Assembly: GCF_001730295.1 (NCBI RefSeq)
Contig: NZ_MIKA01000007.1
Span: forward strand, 1 to 64,000
Reading direction: 5' to 3'
DNA length: 64,000 nt
Source of the DNA: Enterococcus plantarum
Lineage (GTDB): Bacteria; Bacillota; Bacilli; Lactobacillales; Enterococcaceae
Numbering within the stretch: position 1 is the first letter of the stretch; every line of letters starts with the position of its first letter. This document shows positions 54,957 to 63,875 of this stretch, in pieces. The notes under the pieces were generated by a model, which saw nothing but the letters and a program-made list of their open reading frames with translations, was not told the origin of the DNA and did no database searches. The position numbers were made by a program, and so were the translations under genes.

Positions 54957-56143
54957 TGAGTAATTCTAAGCAACATATTTATATTATCGGTTCTAAAGGA
55001 ATTCCAGCCAAATATGGTGGATTTGAAACATTTGTTGAAAAATTAACCCAGTATAAAAAAAGTGACGACATTCAATACCATGTTGCGTGTATGAACAATG
55101 GGGATAATTTATATGGTAACGGGCAAAAGCATTTTAATTATAACCAAGCGGATTGTTTTAATATTACCGTTCCCAATATCGGTCCGGCCAAAGCAATTTA
55201 TTATGATATGAAAGCATTAGATTACGCTATTAAATTAGCGGAAAAGGACAATAATGTTGCGCCTATTTTTTATATCTTAGCTTGTCGGATCGGTCCAGTT
55301 ATAAACTATTATAAGAAAAAAATTCAAAAAATAGGCGGAAAACTATACGTTAATCCAGATGGCCATGAATGGCTTAGAGCTAAATGGCCTTATCCTGTTC
55401 GGAAATATTGGAAGTTTTCTGAAAGGCTGATGGTCAAATATGCAGACTTATTAATATGCGATAGTTTGAATATAGAAAAATATATAAAAAATGACTATCA
55501 TAAATATCAACCGAAAACGACTTACATTGCGTACGGGACAGACTTAAAAAAATCATCTTTAACTTCTGATGATGTGATTGTGCGTGAATGGTTTTCGGAA
55601 AAAAGGGTACTAGAAAATAATTATTATCTGGTAGTTGGTAGGTTTGTTCCAGAAAATAATTATGAAATTATGATTCGGGAATTTATGAAGTCCTCTACGA
55701 AAAAAAACTTTGTGTTGATTACTAATATAGAGGATAACGATTTTTATAAAAAATTGAACAAAGAGACTCATTTTCAAAATGATGAGAGAATTAAGTTTGT
55801 TGGAACTGTTTATAATCAAGAACTTCTAAAATATATTAGAGAGAATGCTTTTGCCTATCTTCATGGTCATGAAGTTGGAGGCACAAATCCATCACTCTTA
55901 GAAGCATTAGCTTCAACGAAATTAAATCTTTTGTTGGATGTCTGCTTTAATAGGGAAGTTGGTAGGAATAGTGCTTTATATTGGAAGAAAGACACTCGCT
56001 TAAGTCAACTGATAAGTCAATTAGACGATAGTACTTTTTTGAAAGCTTGTCACTCTAATATAGAAACTAATGACTTTTTAGAACAAGATTACTCATGGAA
56101 TACTATTGCGGATTCATACGAAAGTCTTTGGGAGCGTAACTGA
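54956..56143 (+). CDS. GT4 glycosyltransferase with DUF1972 domain (rhamnosyltransferase-like)
   Basis: A 395-aa glycosyltransferase whose start IYIIGSKGIPAKYGGFETFV is the DUF1972 signature shared with the pneumococcal WchF/Cps2T beta-1,4-rhamnosyltransferases. The C-terminal GT4 half has HEVGGTNPSLLEALA for nucleotide-sugar binding. It probably adds the second sugar; rhamnose is a family-based guess and no rml genes are in the window. ATG 54956 overlaps the previous stop by 1 bp. Confidence 0.88.
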   Translation: MSNSKQHIYIIGSKGIPAKYGGFETFVEKLTQYKKSDDIQYHVACMNNGDNLYGNGQKHFNYNQADCFNITVPNIGPAKAIYYDMKALDYAIKLAEKDNNVAPIFYILACRIGPVINYYKKKIQKIGGKLYVNPDGHEWLRAKWPYPVRKYWKFSERLMVKYADLLICDSLNIEKYIKNDYHKYQPKTTYIAYGTDLKKSSLTSDDVIVREWFSEKRVLENNYYLVVGRFVPENNYEIMIREFMKSSTKKNFVLITNIEDNDFYKKLNKETHFQNDERIKFVGTVYNQELLKYIRENAFAYLHGHEVGGTNPSLLEALASTKLNLLLDVCFNREVGRNSALYWKKDTRLSQLISQLDDSTFLKACHSNIETNDFLEQDYSWNTIADSYESLWERN

Positions 56144-56159
56144 TAAAAGAGGAGAATAC

Positions 56160-56978
56160 ATGTTGGAACTTAAAGATTTACAACAAAAAGAATTAGAGTT
56201 ATTGATTTTATTTAGAGATATATGTGATAAAAATCAATTAACTTATTACATTAGTGGTGGAACTTATTTGGGAGCCATTAGACATAAAGGGTTTATTCCA
56301 TGGGATGACGATATAGATGTTGCTATGCCAAGAACGGATTATGACAAATTTGTCGAAATAGCCTCAAAAGAGTTTATAGGGAGTAAGCAATTTTGGCATT
56401 ATAGTAGTATTTCGGAATCTAAACGACCAAATTCTAGATTAGTCGATCTTTCAGTTAAAATAGTAAACAATAGTTGGAAAGTTCCTAGGCAAGAACCAGT
56501 TTGGATCGATATATTTCCGTTAGATGGTTTACCAAAGTCTTCAGTCAAAGCAAATTTTCATAAAATGAAATTGTTGTTTTTAAAAGTTATGGTTGGTTTT
56601 GCTAACTATGAAAATGTACAAGATAACAAAAAAGATAGGCCATTACATGAAAAAATGTTATTAAAGGTTAATAGCATTTTTTCTATTGGAAAATATTTAA
56701 ATTTAAATCACCAATACGATATTCTTGAGGACGCATTGAGAAAATATTCAGACGAATCTTCTGAAGTGTATTTCAATTTTCATGGTGCGTATAGGTTTAA
56801 TAGTATATTTAATAAAAAAAATATCTATGCAGAGGGAACAATTCTTGAATTTGAAGGGAATTATTTTAATGCTCCTAAGAATTATGATGATTATTTGAAA
56901 CAAATATATGGAGATTATATGCAATTACCACCTGAGCATATGAGAAATAAACATAATACGGAAATTATTAAAGAGTAG
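56160..56978 (+). CDS. LicD family phosphotransferase
   Basis: A 272-aa LicD-like protein: GGTYLGAIRHKGFIPWDDD followed by IDVAMPRTDY is the nucleotidyltransferase-fold signature with the metal-binding aspartates; WIDIFPLDG follows near residue 116. LicD proteins transfer phosphocholine or other phospho-alcohols from CDP carriers to glycans. With the cytidylyltransferase next door, glycerol-phosphate decoration of the polymer is plausible. ATG 56160 has an AGAGGAG site. Confidence 0.9.
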   Translation: MLELKDLQQKELELLILFRDICDKNQLTYYISGGTYLGAIRHKGFIPWDDDIDVAMPRTDYDKFVEIASKEFIGSKQFWHYSSISESKRPNSRLVDLSVKIVNNSWKVPRQEPVWIDIFPLDGLPKSSVKANFHKMKLLFLKVMVGFANYENVQDNKKDRPLHEKMLLKVNSIFSIGKYLNLNHQYDILEDALRKYSDESSEVYFNFHGAYRFNSIFNKKNIYAEGTILEFEGNYFNAPKNYDDYLKQIYGDYMQLPPEHMRNKHNTEIIKE

Positions 56979-56989
56979 GAGTTTTATTT

Positions 56990-57424
56990 ATGTACAAGGT
57001 TGGATTTACTGCTGGAACATTTGATATGTTTCATGTGGGGCATTTAAATTTACTCAATGCAGCTAAGGCAAAATGTGACTACTTGATAGTAGGGGTGAAT
57101 AGTGATGAACTAGTGACATTATATAAAAGCAAACTTCCTATAATTGATGTTCATGACAGAATGAAAGTTGTCGATGCTCTTGAAGTTGTTGATCAAGTTG
57201 AATTAATGGAAAATTTAGACAAAGTTGATGCTTGGCGACGTTTCAAATTTGATTGTGTTTTTATTGGAGATGATTGGAAAGGAACTAGTCGATGGACTGA
57301 GACTGAAATCCAGTTGAAAAAACATGGAGTTGATGTATGTTTTTTACCTTATACTAAGGGAATTTCTTCAAGTGAGCTAGTCGAAAAGATATCTAACAAT
57401 AATAAGGACGAACATATATGTTAA
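56990..57424 (+). CDS. Cytidylyltransferase, glycerol-3-phosphate/TagD-like
   Basis: A 144-aa nucleotidyltransferase: GTFDMFHVGHLNLL carries the HxGH motif, RMKVVDAL the conserved Arg, and TKGISSSELV the C-terminal ISST-type motif. It most resembles CDP-glycerol-forming enzymes. It presumably supplies the CDP donor for the LicD protein encoded 11 bp upstream. It overlaps the next glycosyltransferase gene by 7 bp. Confidence 0.9.
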   Translation: MYKVGFTAGTFDMFHVGHLNLLNAAKAKCDYLIVGVNSDELVTLYKSKLPIIDVHDRMKVVDALEVVDQVELMENLDKVDAWRRFKFDCVFIGDDWKGTSRWTETEIQLKKHGVDVCFLPYTKGISSSELVEKISNNNKDEHIC

Positions 57425-58458
57425 TTAGTATAGTGATGCCAATTTATAATTCGGAGCTTTATTTAGAAACAGCTATAGAATCTGTTCTGAATCAAACCTA
57501 TGAGAATTTTGAGCTACTATTGATAGATGATGGTTCCGCTGATTTTTCACCAAGTATTGCTAGAAAATTTGCAAAAAAAGACTCTAGAATCAAATTTTTT
57601 CAGAATGATTACAACATTGGGATTTGTGCTACTCGAAACAAAGGAATTGATGTTTCAACAGGAAAATATATTACATTTTTAGATAATGATGATGAGTTAG
57701 ATAGAAATTTTTTGAATGATAACATAAGATTATTAATCGATGAAACAGCTGACGCAGTAAGGTTTGGCAGAGTTCTAATAGATGTAAACAAAGAGGGTGA
57801 TATATTAAGGACGTCTGAATCGTTTTTTTTTAATAAGGAAGTAAAAGTTTTTACAGCAAAGAGTAAGTATGATTACTATCATTATTTTAAAAAGAATAAT
57901 CTTCTTTTGAATGTATGGAATGGGTTATATAGAAGGGAAATAATAGTTGAAAATAATTTGTCTTTTGATGAATCAATGAAGTTTGGAAGTGAGGATGCTA
58001 AATTTTCTTATGACTTTTTTCATGCTTGTAAGAGTATAATTATTAACCCTAAATCGTATTATATTCATTACAGAAGGGATTTATCTTCTACATCTAGAAA
58101 GTATAGCAAAAATAAAATAGACTCCATACTTAAAACTGCATTGACTGAATCAAAAATTTGGGAATGTATTAGTAATCAGAACGAGCATCGATATATTAAA
58201 GAGTATAAAATTCAATATATAAAAATTATTATTTCAAGTCAACTGCTACATAATGATTGTGATTTAACTAATAAAGAAAAAAAACAGGTAATAAGGGAAG
58301 TTATCAAGGATGAATCATTAAAAATTAAAGAAAAATCATTTGCAAAAAAGTTTACTTTGAATTCGTTGTTTGAATTCTTAGTATTACATGAGAAGATCAA
58401 TACGATATTTTATATGTATTATATATATAAAATCTTTAGTGGAGAGAAATGGAATTGA
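57418..58458 (+). CDS. GT2 family glycosyltransferase
   Basis: A 346-aa GT-A enzyme with SIVMPIYNSELYLETAIESV, the nucleotide-binding LLIDDGSAD and the metal motif LDNDDELD (about residues 83-90), plus an acceptor-side acid in FGSEDAKFS. No membrane helix. Adds a side or backbone sugar; donor unknown. The second half is lysine- and isoleucine-rich and AT-rich, typical of the variable part of such clusters. Confidence 0.9.
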   Translation: MLISIVMPIYNSELYLETAIESVLNQTYENFELLLIDDGSADFSPSIARKFAKKDSRIKFFQNDYNIGICATRNKGIDVSTGKYITFLDNDDELDRNFLNDNIRLLIDETADAVRFGRVLIDVNKEGDILRTSESFFFNKEVKVFTAKSKYDYYHYFKKNNLLLNVWNGLYRREIIVENNLSFDESMKFGSEDAKFSYDFFHACKSIIINPKSYYIHYRRDLSSTSRKYSKNKIDSILKTALTESKIWECISNQNEHRYIKEYKIQYIKIIISSQLLHNDCDLTNKEKKQVIREVIKDESLKIKEKSFAKKFTLNSLFEFLVLHEKINTIFYMYYIYKIFSGEKWN

Positions 58459-58484
58459 GTAATTTGGAAGAAGTGAGGTGAACT

Positions 58485-59810
58485 ATGACATTAATACTAC
58501 TTTTTATCACTATATTATTTATCTTTTTTATCTCCATATTTTTATTTAAAGGAGACATTATTCATCCAGGAATGATAATTTCTGAAGTTTTTCTCTTTAG
58601 TATCTTATGTGCTTTGTATAACTTGAATTTATGGAAGATTGAACTTGGATGGGAAACATACTTAGTGATTGTTTTTGGTATAGTGATTTTTATTGTTACT
58701 GCTTATGTAACCACTTCGAATTTACAATTATTTCAATGGGATTACTCAAGGAGTGAAATCAAACAAGTAATAAAGGTTCCCAAGTTACAGCAGATACTCT
58801 CAATTCTTTTTTCGTTAGTCAGTGGTCTTTATTATGTAAAAGAAGTACTTAGAATTTCAAGGAGCGTAGGTGGTGGTAAAGATTGGTCTTCAATCATGTA
58901 CTATTATCGTCAAGCAACTTCTTATGGAGTTTTAGGTGATGGAGAAGGGATGTCTGGAATAGCCGGTCACCTATATGATTTTACGGTAGCGTTGTCCTAT
59001 GTTTACCTATTCATTATAGTTAATAATATTTTAATAGAAGGAATTAAGGTGAAAAAAACGCTATTTATTCCAGTGATCATTTGTTGCCTTACTACGTTTA
59101 TGTCGGCTGCCAGAATACAAGTACTATACTTTGCGATGGCTGCTATTGTATATTATTTTGTTTTGACCTATAAAAAATATGGCAGAAATATGATTAATAT
59201 GAAACAATTAATGAAGATTGCTTTCTTTTTAATAGCAATATTTGTTTGCTTTGTTTCGTTAAGAAGTGTTATTGGTAGAGGATTGAGTGAAAAATCTGCA
59301 AATGATCCACTTTACTATTTTACTGTATATGCAGGAGGACCGATCCCTTTATTGGACGCTTTTTTGAAAGCCCCCCCACCAACATCTGATGTATTTGGGA
59401 AAGAATTATTTTTTAGGATTAATAGATTTATAGGCGGGACGTTTCATATTCCGGAATTAGTATATATATCTCATAAAGAGTTTAGATATGCCCAAACCGG
59501 ATATAGTTTAGGAAATGTATATACTGCATTTAGGTCATATATTTATGATTTTGGTATGTCTGGTTTGATTTTATTTTCGGTTTTGACTTCTTGGTTTTAT
59601 TCTGTATTCTATAGTTTTGTAAAATTGAGACCCTCTTCACAGAAAGTTGATGTACCACTTATTATATATGGGTATATGGTATCAGGAGTGTTTTTAATGT
59701 CAATAAGTGAACGGTTATTCTCAATCTTTTTTTCAGTAAATAGCCTCAAAATGGTACTATTTATTTATTTAGCAAGTGCATTTCTGACAAGACTGAAATT
59801 AGAAAAGTAG
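58485..59810 (+). CDS. Oligosaccharide repeat-unit polymerase (Wzy-like)
   Basis: A 441-aa integral membrane protein with about eleven to twelve hydrophobic helices, one larger outside loop (residues about 265-330, with DPLYYFTVYAGGPIPLLD) and the layout of O-antigen polymerase proteins. It links repeat units outside the membrane. No flippase (Wzx) gene is seen in the cluster. Low sequence conservation is normal for Wzy, so the call rests on topology and context. A GTGAGGTG site precedes the ATG. Confidence 0.85.
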   Translation: MTLILLFITILFIFFISIFLFKGDIIHPGMIISEVFLFSILCALYNLNLWKIELGWETYLVIVFGIVIFIVTAYVTTSNLQLFQWDYSRSEIKQVIKVPKLQQILSILFSLVSGLYYVKEVLRISRSVGGGKDWSSIMYYYRQATSYGVLGDGEGMSGIAGHLYDFTVALSYVYLFIIVNNILIEGIKVKKTLFIPVIICCLTTFMSAARIQVLYFAMAAIVYYFVLTYKKYGRNMINMKQLMKIAFFLIAIFVCFVSLRSVIGRGLSEKSANDPLYYFTVYAGGPIPLLDAFLKAPPPTSDVFGKELFFRINRFIGGTFHIPELVYISHKEFRYAQTGYSLGNVYTAFRSYIYDFGMSGLILFSVLTSWFYSVFYSFVKLRPSSQKVDVPLIIYGYMVSGVFLMSISERLFSIFFSVNSLKMVLFIYLASAFLTRLKLEK

Positions 59811-59989
59811 TTAATCTTAAAGTTGATAAGTATTGTTGAAAGATTTCGACATCAAGGAAGCATTAATCTATTATTATTTTACATTTACATTAAGATATCA
59901 TGCCAATTTCTTAAAAAAGTTGCGACAGCGTTCAAATTGTGAGAAAATAGATTTCATGAATTATTTTTGCAAAAATGAGGAAGTGTCTT

Positions 59990-61102
59990 ATGAACCTATG
60001 GAAAAAAGTAATATTAACTGCTTTGGGATTAGTTCTTGTTTCAGTTGCAGGTTTCTGCGCATATGGAATTAAAATGTATTCAGATGCAACTGGTACAGTA
60101 AAAGGTGTGTATGAATCGATCGACCGGACTTCTAAAAGAAGAGATACGGCTGTAAATATTGATGCGCAAGAACCTTTTTCAGTTTTACTGATGGGAATTG
60201 ATACTGGTGACTTGGGACGGACAGAGCAAGGTCGTTCTGATACAACAATGGTAGTTACAATTAATCCTAAAGAAAAAAAATCTACAATGATTAGTTTAGA
60301 TAGAGATATCCTAACTGAGATTGTTGGATATGGTACAGAAGATAAATTGAATCATGCTTATGCTTTTGGTGGAGCTAAAGGTGGAGCTAAGATGGCGATT
60401 GATACAGTAGAGAATTTATTGGATATTCCAATAGATAACTATGTATCGATTAATATGAAAGGTTTAAAAGATTTAATTGACGCTGTAGGCGGCATTGAAG
60501 TTGATAATCCTTTTGAATTTACACTAGATGGTATTACAGTTCCAAAGGGTCATATCAAGCTTGATAGTGAGACTGGATTGGCATATGCAAGGATGCGTGA
60601 AGAAGATCCAGAAGGCGATATAGGACGTCAAAGAAGACAGCGAGAAGTTGTCGAAAAAATTGTGAATAAGATCATCAGTTTAGATGGTATTTCAAAATAC
60701 AGAAAAATTTTGGACGCAGTAAAAGATAATGTAAGAACGGATTTAACTTGGGATAATATGGTAGATATTCAGAAGAAGTATATGCCAGCCTTTAAAAATA
60801 TTGACTCTCTACAGCTAGAGGGTGAAGGTACAATGATTGGTGGTATCTATTACCAAATCTTAGATCCAACTAAACTCTACGAAGTGCAAACAAAATTACG
60901 GTCTCAATTAGGGTTACCAGAAAATAAAGACATGCAGGCAAAAGATAGCAGTAATTACAGTAATCAGATTAGTGGGAATGAGACGGGTTCTTATGATGGA
61001 GCGTCTGATGCAGCTACTAATTATGATTATAGTCAAGATGGTACGAATGTTGATCCCAATTCCTATACAGATCAAAATGTAGTGGATGAAGGCCAACATT
61101 AG
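59990..61102 (+). CDS. LytR-CpsA-Psr (LCP) family cell-wall ligase
   Basis: Attaches the lipid-linked polymer to peptidoglycan. The 370-aa protein has one N-terminal membrane helix (about residues 6-27), then the LCP domain with LLMGIDTGDLGR, RSDTTMVVTI, SLDRDI and the conserved arginine stretch IGRQRRQREVV. A low-complexity Ser/Asn/Tyr/Asp tail (about 310-370) follows. ATG 59990 is preferred (GAGGAAG, 6 bp upstream). The 180-bp gap before it has no gene I can support and probably its own promoter. It closes the exopolysaccharide cluster. Confidence 0.92.
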   Translation: MNLWKKVILTALGLVLVSVAGFCAYGIKMYSDATGTVKGVYESIDRTSKRRDTAVNIDAQEPFSVLLMGIDTGDLGRTEQGRSDTTMVVTINPKEKKSTMISLDRDILTEIVGYGTEDKLNHAYAFGGAKGGAKMAIDTVENLLDIPIDNYVSINMKGLKDLIDAVGGIEVDNPFEFTLDGITVPKGHIKLDSETGLAYARMREEDPEGDIGRQRRQREVVEKIVNKIISLDGISKYRKILDAVKDNVRTDLTWDNMVDIQKKYMPAFKNIDSLQLEGEGTMIGGIYYQILDPTKLYEVQTKLRSQLGLPENKDMQAKDSSNYSNQISGNETGSYDGASDAATNYDYSQDGTNVDPNSYTDQNVVDEGQH

Positions 61103-61118
61103 GATGGATATTAATTGA

Positions 61119-61156
61119 TAAACTTCAATTCTCGAAAGAGGATTGAAGTTTTTTTT
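61119..61156 (+). terminator. Terminator after the LCP gene
   Basis: AACTTCAAT pairs with ATTGAAGTT, enclosing TCTCGAAAGAGG, and a run of eight T follows. Confidence 0.9.
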
Positions 61157-61196
61157 ATTTTATCTCTACTTTAGACTAGATATCTGTTTTATAGGG

Positions 61197-61218
61197 TGTT
61201 ATAATTGGACTATACCAA
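61197..61218 (+). promoter_or_regulatory. Promoter and NagR/DasR-type operator of nagB
   Basis: The extended -10 TGTTATAAT (61197-61205) runs directly into the dyad TTGGACTATACCAA (61205-61218), which fits the GntR-family NagR/DasR site pattern (TGGTnTAnACCA). Binding would block transcription until glucosamine- or GlcNAc-6-phosphate is present. The -35 is poor. Confidence 0.65.
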
Positions 61219-61244
61219 ATCTGGATATAAGGGAGCAATTTTCG

Positions 61245-61946
61245 ATGAAAATTATCAAAGTAGCAAACGCAGAAGAAGGCGGAAAAAAAGCATTTGAACT
61301 AATCAAAGAAGGTATGGATAAGGGTGCAAAAGTTTTGGGACTTGCGACAGGAAGTACACCTGAAACATTGTATAAAGAAATGACTGCAAGTGATTTAGAT
61401 TTTACAGACATGACTTCTGTAAATTTAGATGAATATGTTGGCTTAGGTGGAGACGATGATCAAAGTTATCGTTATTTCATGAATGATCAATTATTCAATA
61501 AAAAACCATTTAAAAACACATACGTACCAAACGGAAAAGCGGACGATTTAGCGACTGAATGCAAACATTATGAGAGCATTATCGACAGTAACCCAATCGA
61601 TATTCAAATCCTAGGTATTGGTCAAAATGGACATATTGGTTTTAATGAACCAGGAACTCCGTTAGATAGTTTAACGCATGTCGTTGAATTGACAGAATCT
61701 ACAATCAATGCGAATAAACGTAATTTTGAAAAAGTAGAAGATGTACCAACAAGAGCTGTTTCAATGGGAATCGGTTCAATCATGAAAGGTAAAAAAATGA
61801 TTTTAATGGCTTATGGTGAAGCGAAAGCCGATGCGATCAAAGGAATGATCGATGGACCTGTTTCTGTTGATTTACCTGCAAGTGCTTTACAAAATCATTC
61901 AGATGTTGTTGTTATCATTGATGAAGCTGCAGCAAGTAAGCTATAA
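61245..61946 (+). CDS. nagB: Glucosamine-6-phosphate deaminase
   Basis: Converts GlcN-6-P to fructose-6-P and ammonia. The 233-aa protein has [13 protein letters not shown] (phosphate loop), NLDEYVGL with the catalytic Asp, and [15 protein letters not shown] with the catalytic His. Length equals the short Gram-positive form without the E. coli allosteric tail. ATG 61245 (GGGAG upstream) starts the usual MKIIKV sequence. Single-gene unit with its own operator and terminator. Confidence 0.96.
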   Translation: MKIIKVANAEEGGKKAFELIKEGMDKGAKVLGLATGSTPETLYKEMTASDLDFTDMTSVNLDEYVGLGGDDDQSYRYFMNDQLFNKKPFKNTYVPNGKADDLATECKHYESIIDSNPIDIQILGIGQNGHIGFNEPGTPLDSLTHVVELTESTINANKRNFEKVEDVPTRAVSMGIGSIMKGKKMILMAYGEAKADAIKGMIDGPVSVDLPASALQNHSDVVVIIDEAAASKL

Positions 61947-61955
61947 AAAGTAGTT

Positions 61956-62000
61956 GTGTTTGTACTATGACTTTTACGGTATAGTACAAACACTTTTTTT
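61956..62000 (+). terminator. Terminator after nagB
   Basis: GTGTTTGTACTAT (61956-61968) and ATAGTACAAACAC (61981-61993) form a perfect stem followed by seven T. Confidence 0.93.
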
Positions 62001-62037
62001 GTTCATAAACGAACGCCGTTTTCTTAATCCAAATTAG

Positions 62038-62046
62038 TGCTATAAT
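62038..62046 (+). promoter_or_regulatory. Extended -10 promoter of the MgtC-like gene
   Basis: TGCTATAAT (62038-62046), 29 bp before the start codon; no clear -35. Confidence 0.5.
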
Positions 62047-62075
62047 GAAATAGAAGAGGACTAGGAGGGATGAGT

Positions 62076-62786
62076 ATGACGAATAATATGATTTTAACAG
62101 TTCCAGAAATTATAATACGATTATGCTTGGCAATGCTAATTGGTGGCGTCATTGGATTTGAGCGGCAATATAAAAATCGACCAGCTGGCATGCGGACGCA
62201 TATTTTGGTTTGTATGGGGGCGACGATTATTGCACTCATTCAAGTTGAAATTGCAGAAAACGCATTGAAAGATGCGATAAATCATCCAGAATTATCAGGA
62301 GTCATTCGTTCAGATCAGGCTCGTTTGATTGCTCAAGTAGTTAGTGGGATTGGTTTTTTAGGTGCAGGAACGATCATTGTAACGAAACAATCAGTAACAG
62401 GATTGACCACGGCTGCTTCATTATGGGCTATCGCTGGCTTAGGAATTGCGATTGGTATGGGTTACTATGCAATTGCCATCACTAGTTTTATTGGCGTATT
62501 TATAGCATTAACATTAGTGAAAAAAGTAATCCACGTACCAACGACAAAAAAATTAGAGATTCGTTATATACACAAGCAGGAAACAAAAGAGTTTATCAAT
62601 CAGTATTTTGAAGATCATAAAATCGAAATCGAAGATGTAAACTTCAATGTAGTATTGATAGAAGACACGCAGATTTACACGAATATCTATACAATTGATT
62701 TGCCAAAAGGAATGACGTATGCTGAAGTAATAGAAGATTTATCGATTTATAAAAATATAACAAAACTACGGTTAGTGAGTATTTAA
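62076..62786 (+). CDS. MgtC/SapB family membrane protein
   Basis: A 236-aa protein: four to five membrane helices in the first 150 residues with the family stretch GGVIGFERQYKNRPAGMRTH and GIGFLGAGTI, then a cytoplasmic ACT-like domain. MgtC proteins relate to Mg2+ limitation, acid stress and intracellular survival; transport itself is unproven. ATG 62076 has AGGAGGG at 62063-62069, 6 bp upstream; ATG 62070 abuts it. Confidence 0.9.
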   Translation: MTNNMILTVPEIIIRLCLAMLIGGVIGFERQYKNRPAGMRTHILVCMGATIIALIQVEIAENALKDAINHPELSGVIRSDQARLIAQVVSGIGFLGAGTIIVTKQSVTGLTTAASLWAIAGLGIAIGMGYYAIAITSFIGVFIALTLVKKVIHVPTTKKLEIRYIHKQETKEFINQYFEDHKIEIEDVNFNVVLIEDTQIYTNIYTIDLPKGMTYAEVIEDLSIYKNITKLRLVSI

Positions 62787-62812
62787 TCTATTTTCATTAC
62801 CACAATAAGTAT

Positions 62813-63036
62813 GAGGTTGGGACAGAATTGTTTAACTCCGAGAAATAAGAAGGAATTTACGAAAATTGCTCTTCAAATTTTTGTGACCAAGTAGGTACTG
62901 TGCAACATCAACTTGTTCCTTGTTGTGTTTTACAGCAATTTCGGCTTATTTCCTAAGGAGTTGCTTCTGCGCCCACCTTTTATTCGGTTACTAAGAGCCT
63001 GAAACATAACCTTTTTAGTTATGTACCAGGCTCTTT
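62813..63036 (+). repeat. Dispersed ~222-bp structured intergenic repeat, copy B
   Basis: The second long copy of the element at 32550-32771, same orientation, with the same two hairpins. It fills the gap between the MgtC-like gene and the convergent DUF92 gene, where it may act as a terminator for both. No open frame. Confidence 0.85.
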
Positions 63037-63050
63037 TATTTATATAGTCA

Positions 63051-63875
63051 TCATTGGAGATAGGAAATAAGAAGCCAACTTAATAGGACGGTCAAACAGC
63101 CGCTAAAAAAATTAACCCAATCATTTGTCATCCAGGATAGTCCGTTTATTTGGTTTGTTTCTTGTTGATGATGTTGCTTTTGTTCTGTAAGTTGTCCACA
63201 AATAGTACAGCGATATTTTACTTGCAATGTTGCCCCTAACAAACTATCCACAAGCGATCCGAAAATACCACAAAGAAGTGGAACGATAAAGAATAGCGTA
63301 GTTAGATGCTCGGAAACAGGAAGCCAGCGATAACACAACCAGGTAGTAAATGAAATCAATAGACTGCCAAAAAAAGAAGCCAAACTTCCAAGCATAGAAA
63401 TACCACCAGATAGTCCTGTTTCAATCTGTTTAAAGGAGATAATTGAGAGAGGATGACGTTTACTTAAAATCCCGATTTCAGACCCCCATGTATCCGCAGT
63501 AGCACCAGCGATCCCGCTAACATAGCCAAATAAGAATAATTGGTTTTCTGTATAATAGAAAAGCACTAAAGAACTGATGGCTGGAAGACTATTAGCAAGT
63601 ACTTGCCAGCCATCTCTTGTGTGCCCTTTTTCAACAATTGATGTCGCTTTAGTGGCATTCATTCTTTTTTTTAGAAAATAAATACATCCAGAACTTGCAA
63701 AAAATAAAATAAGTAAGCCCCAAGTTGGCCATGAGCCAAAGCCGCAAACAACGGTAGCCATAAGAATTACAGCCAATGCTCCAGACTTTGTAAGCAAATG
63801 GGTAATATAAGAGAACAGACCAATTATATTTCCTGTGATGAAACCGAGCAGTAATTTATATACTAAAATAGTCAT
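63051..63875 (-). CDS. DUF92 family membrane protein
   Basis: A 274-aa integral membrane protein with about seven hydrophobic helices and the DUF92 signature GIAGATADTWGSEIG followed by GTSGG-like ETGLSGGISMLG. A CxxC pair (YRCTICGQ) near residue 230 is unusual and may bind metal. The family includes TMEM19-type and phytol-kinase-like proteins; bacterial function is not known. GAGGTG site at the start. Confidence 0.85.
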   Translation of the reverse strand: MTILVYKLLLGFITGNIIGLFSYITHLLTKSGALAVILMATVVCGFGSWPTWGLLILFFASSGCIYFLKKRMNATKATSIVEKGHTRDGWQVLANSLPAISSLVLFYYTENQLFLFGYVSGIAGATADTWGSEIGILSKRHPLSIISFKQIETGLSGGISMLGSLASFFGSLLISFTTWLCYRWLPVSEHLTTLFFIVPLLCGIFGSLVDSLLGATLQVKYRCTICGQLTEQKQHHQQETNQINGLSWMTNDWVNFFSGCLTVLLSWLLISYLQ

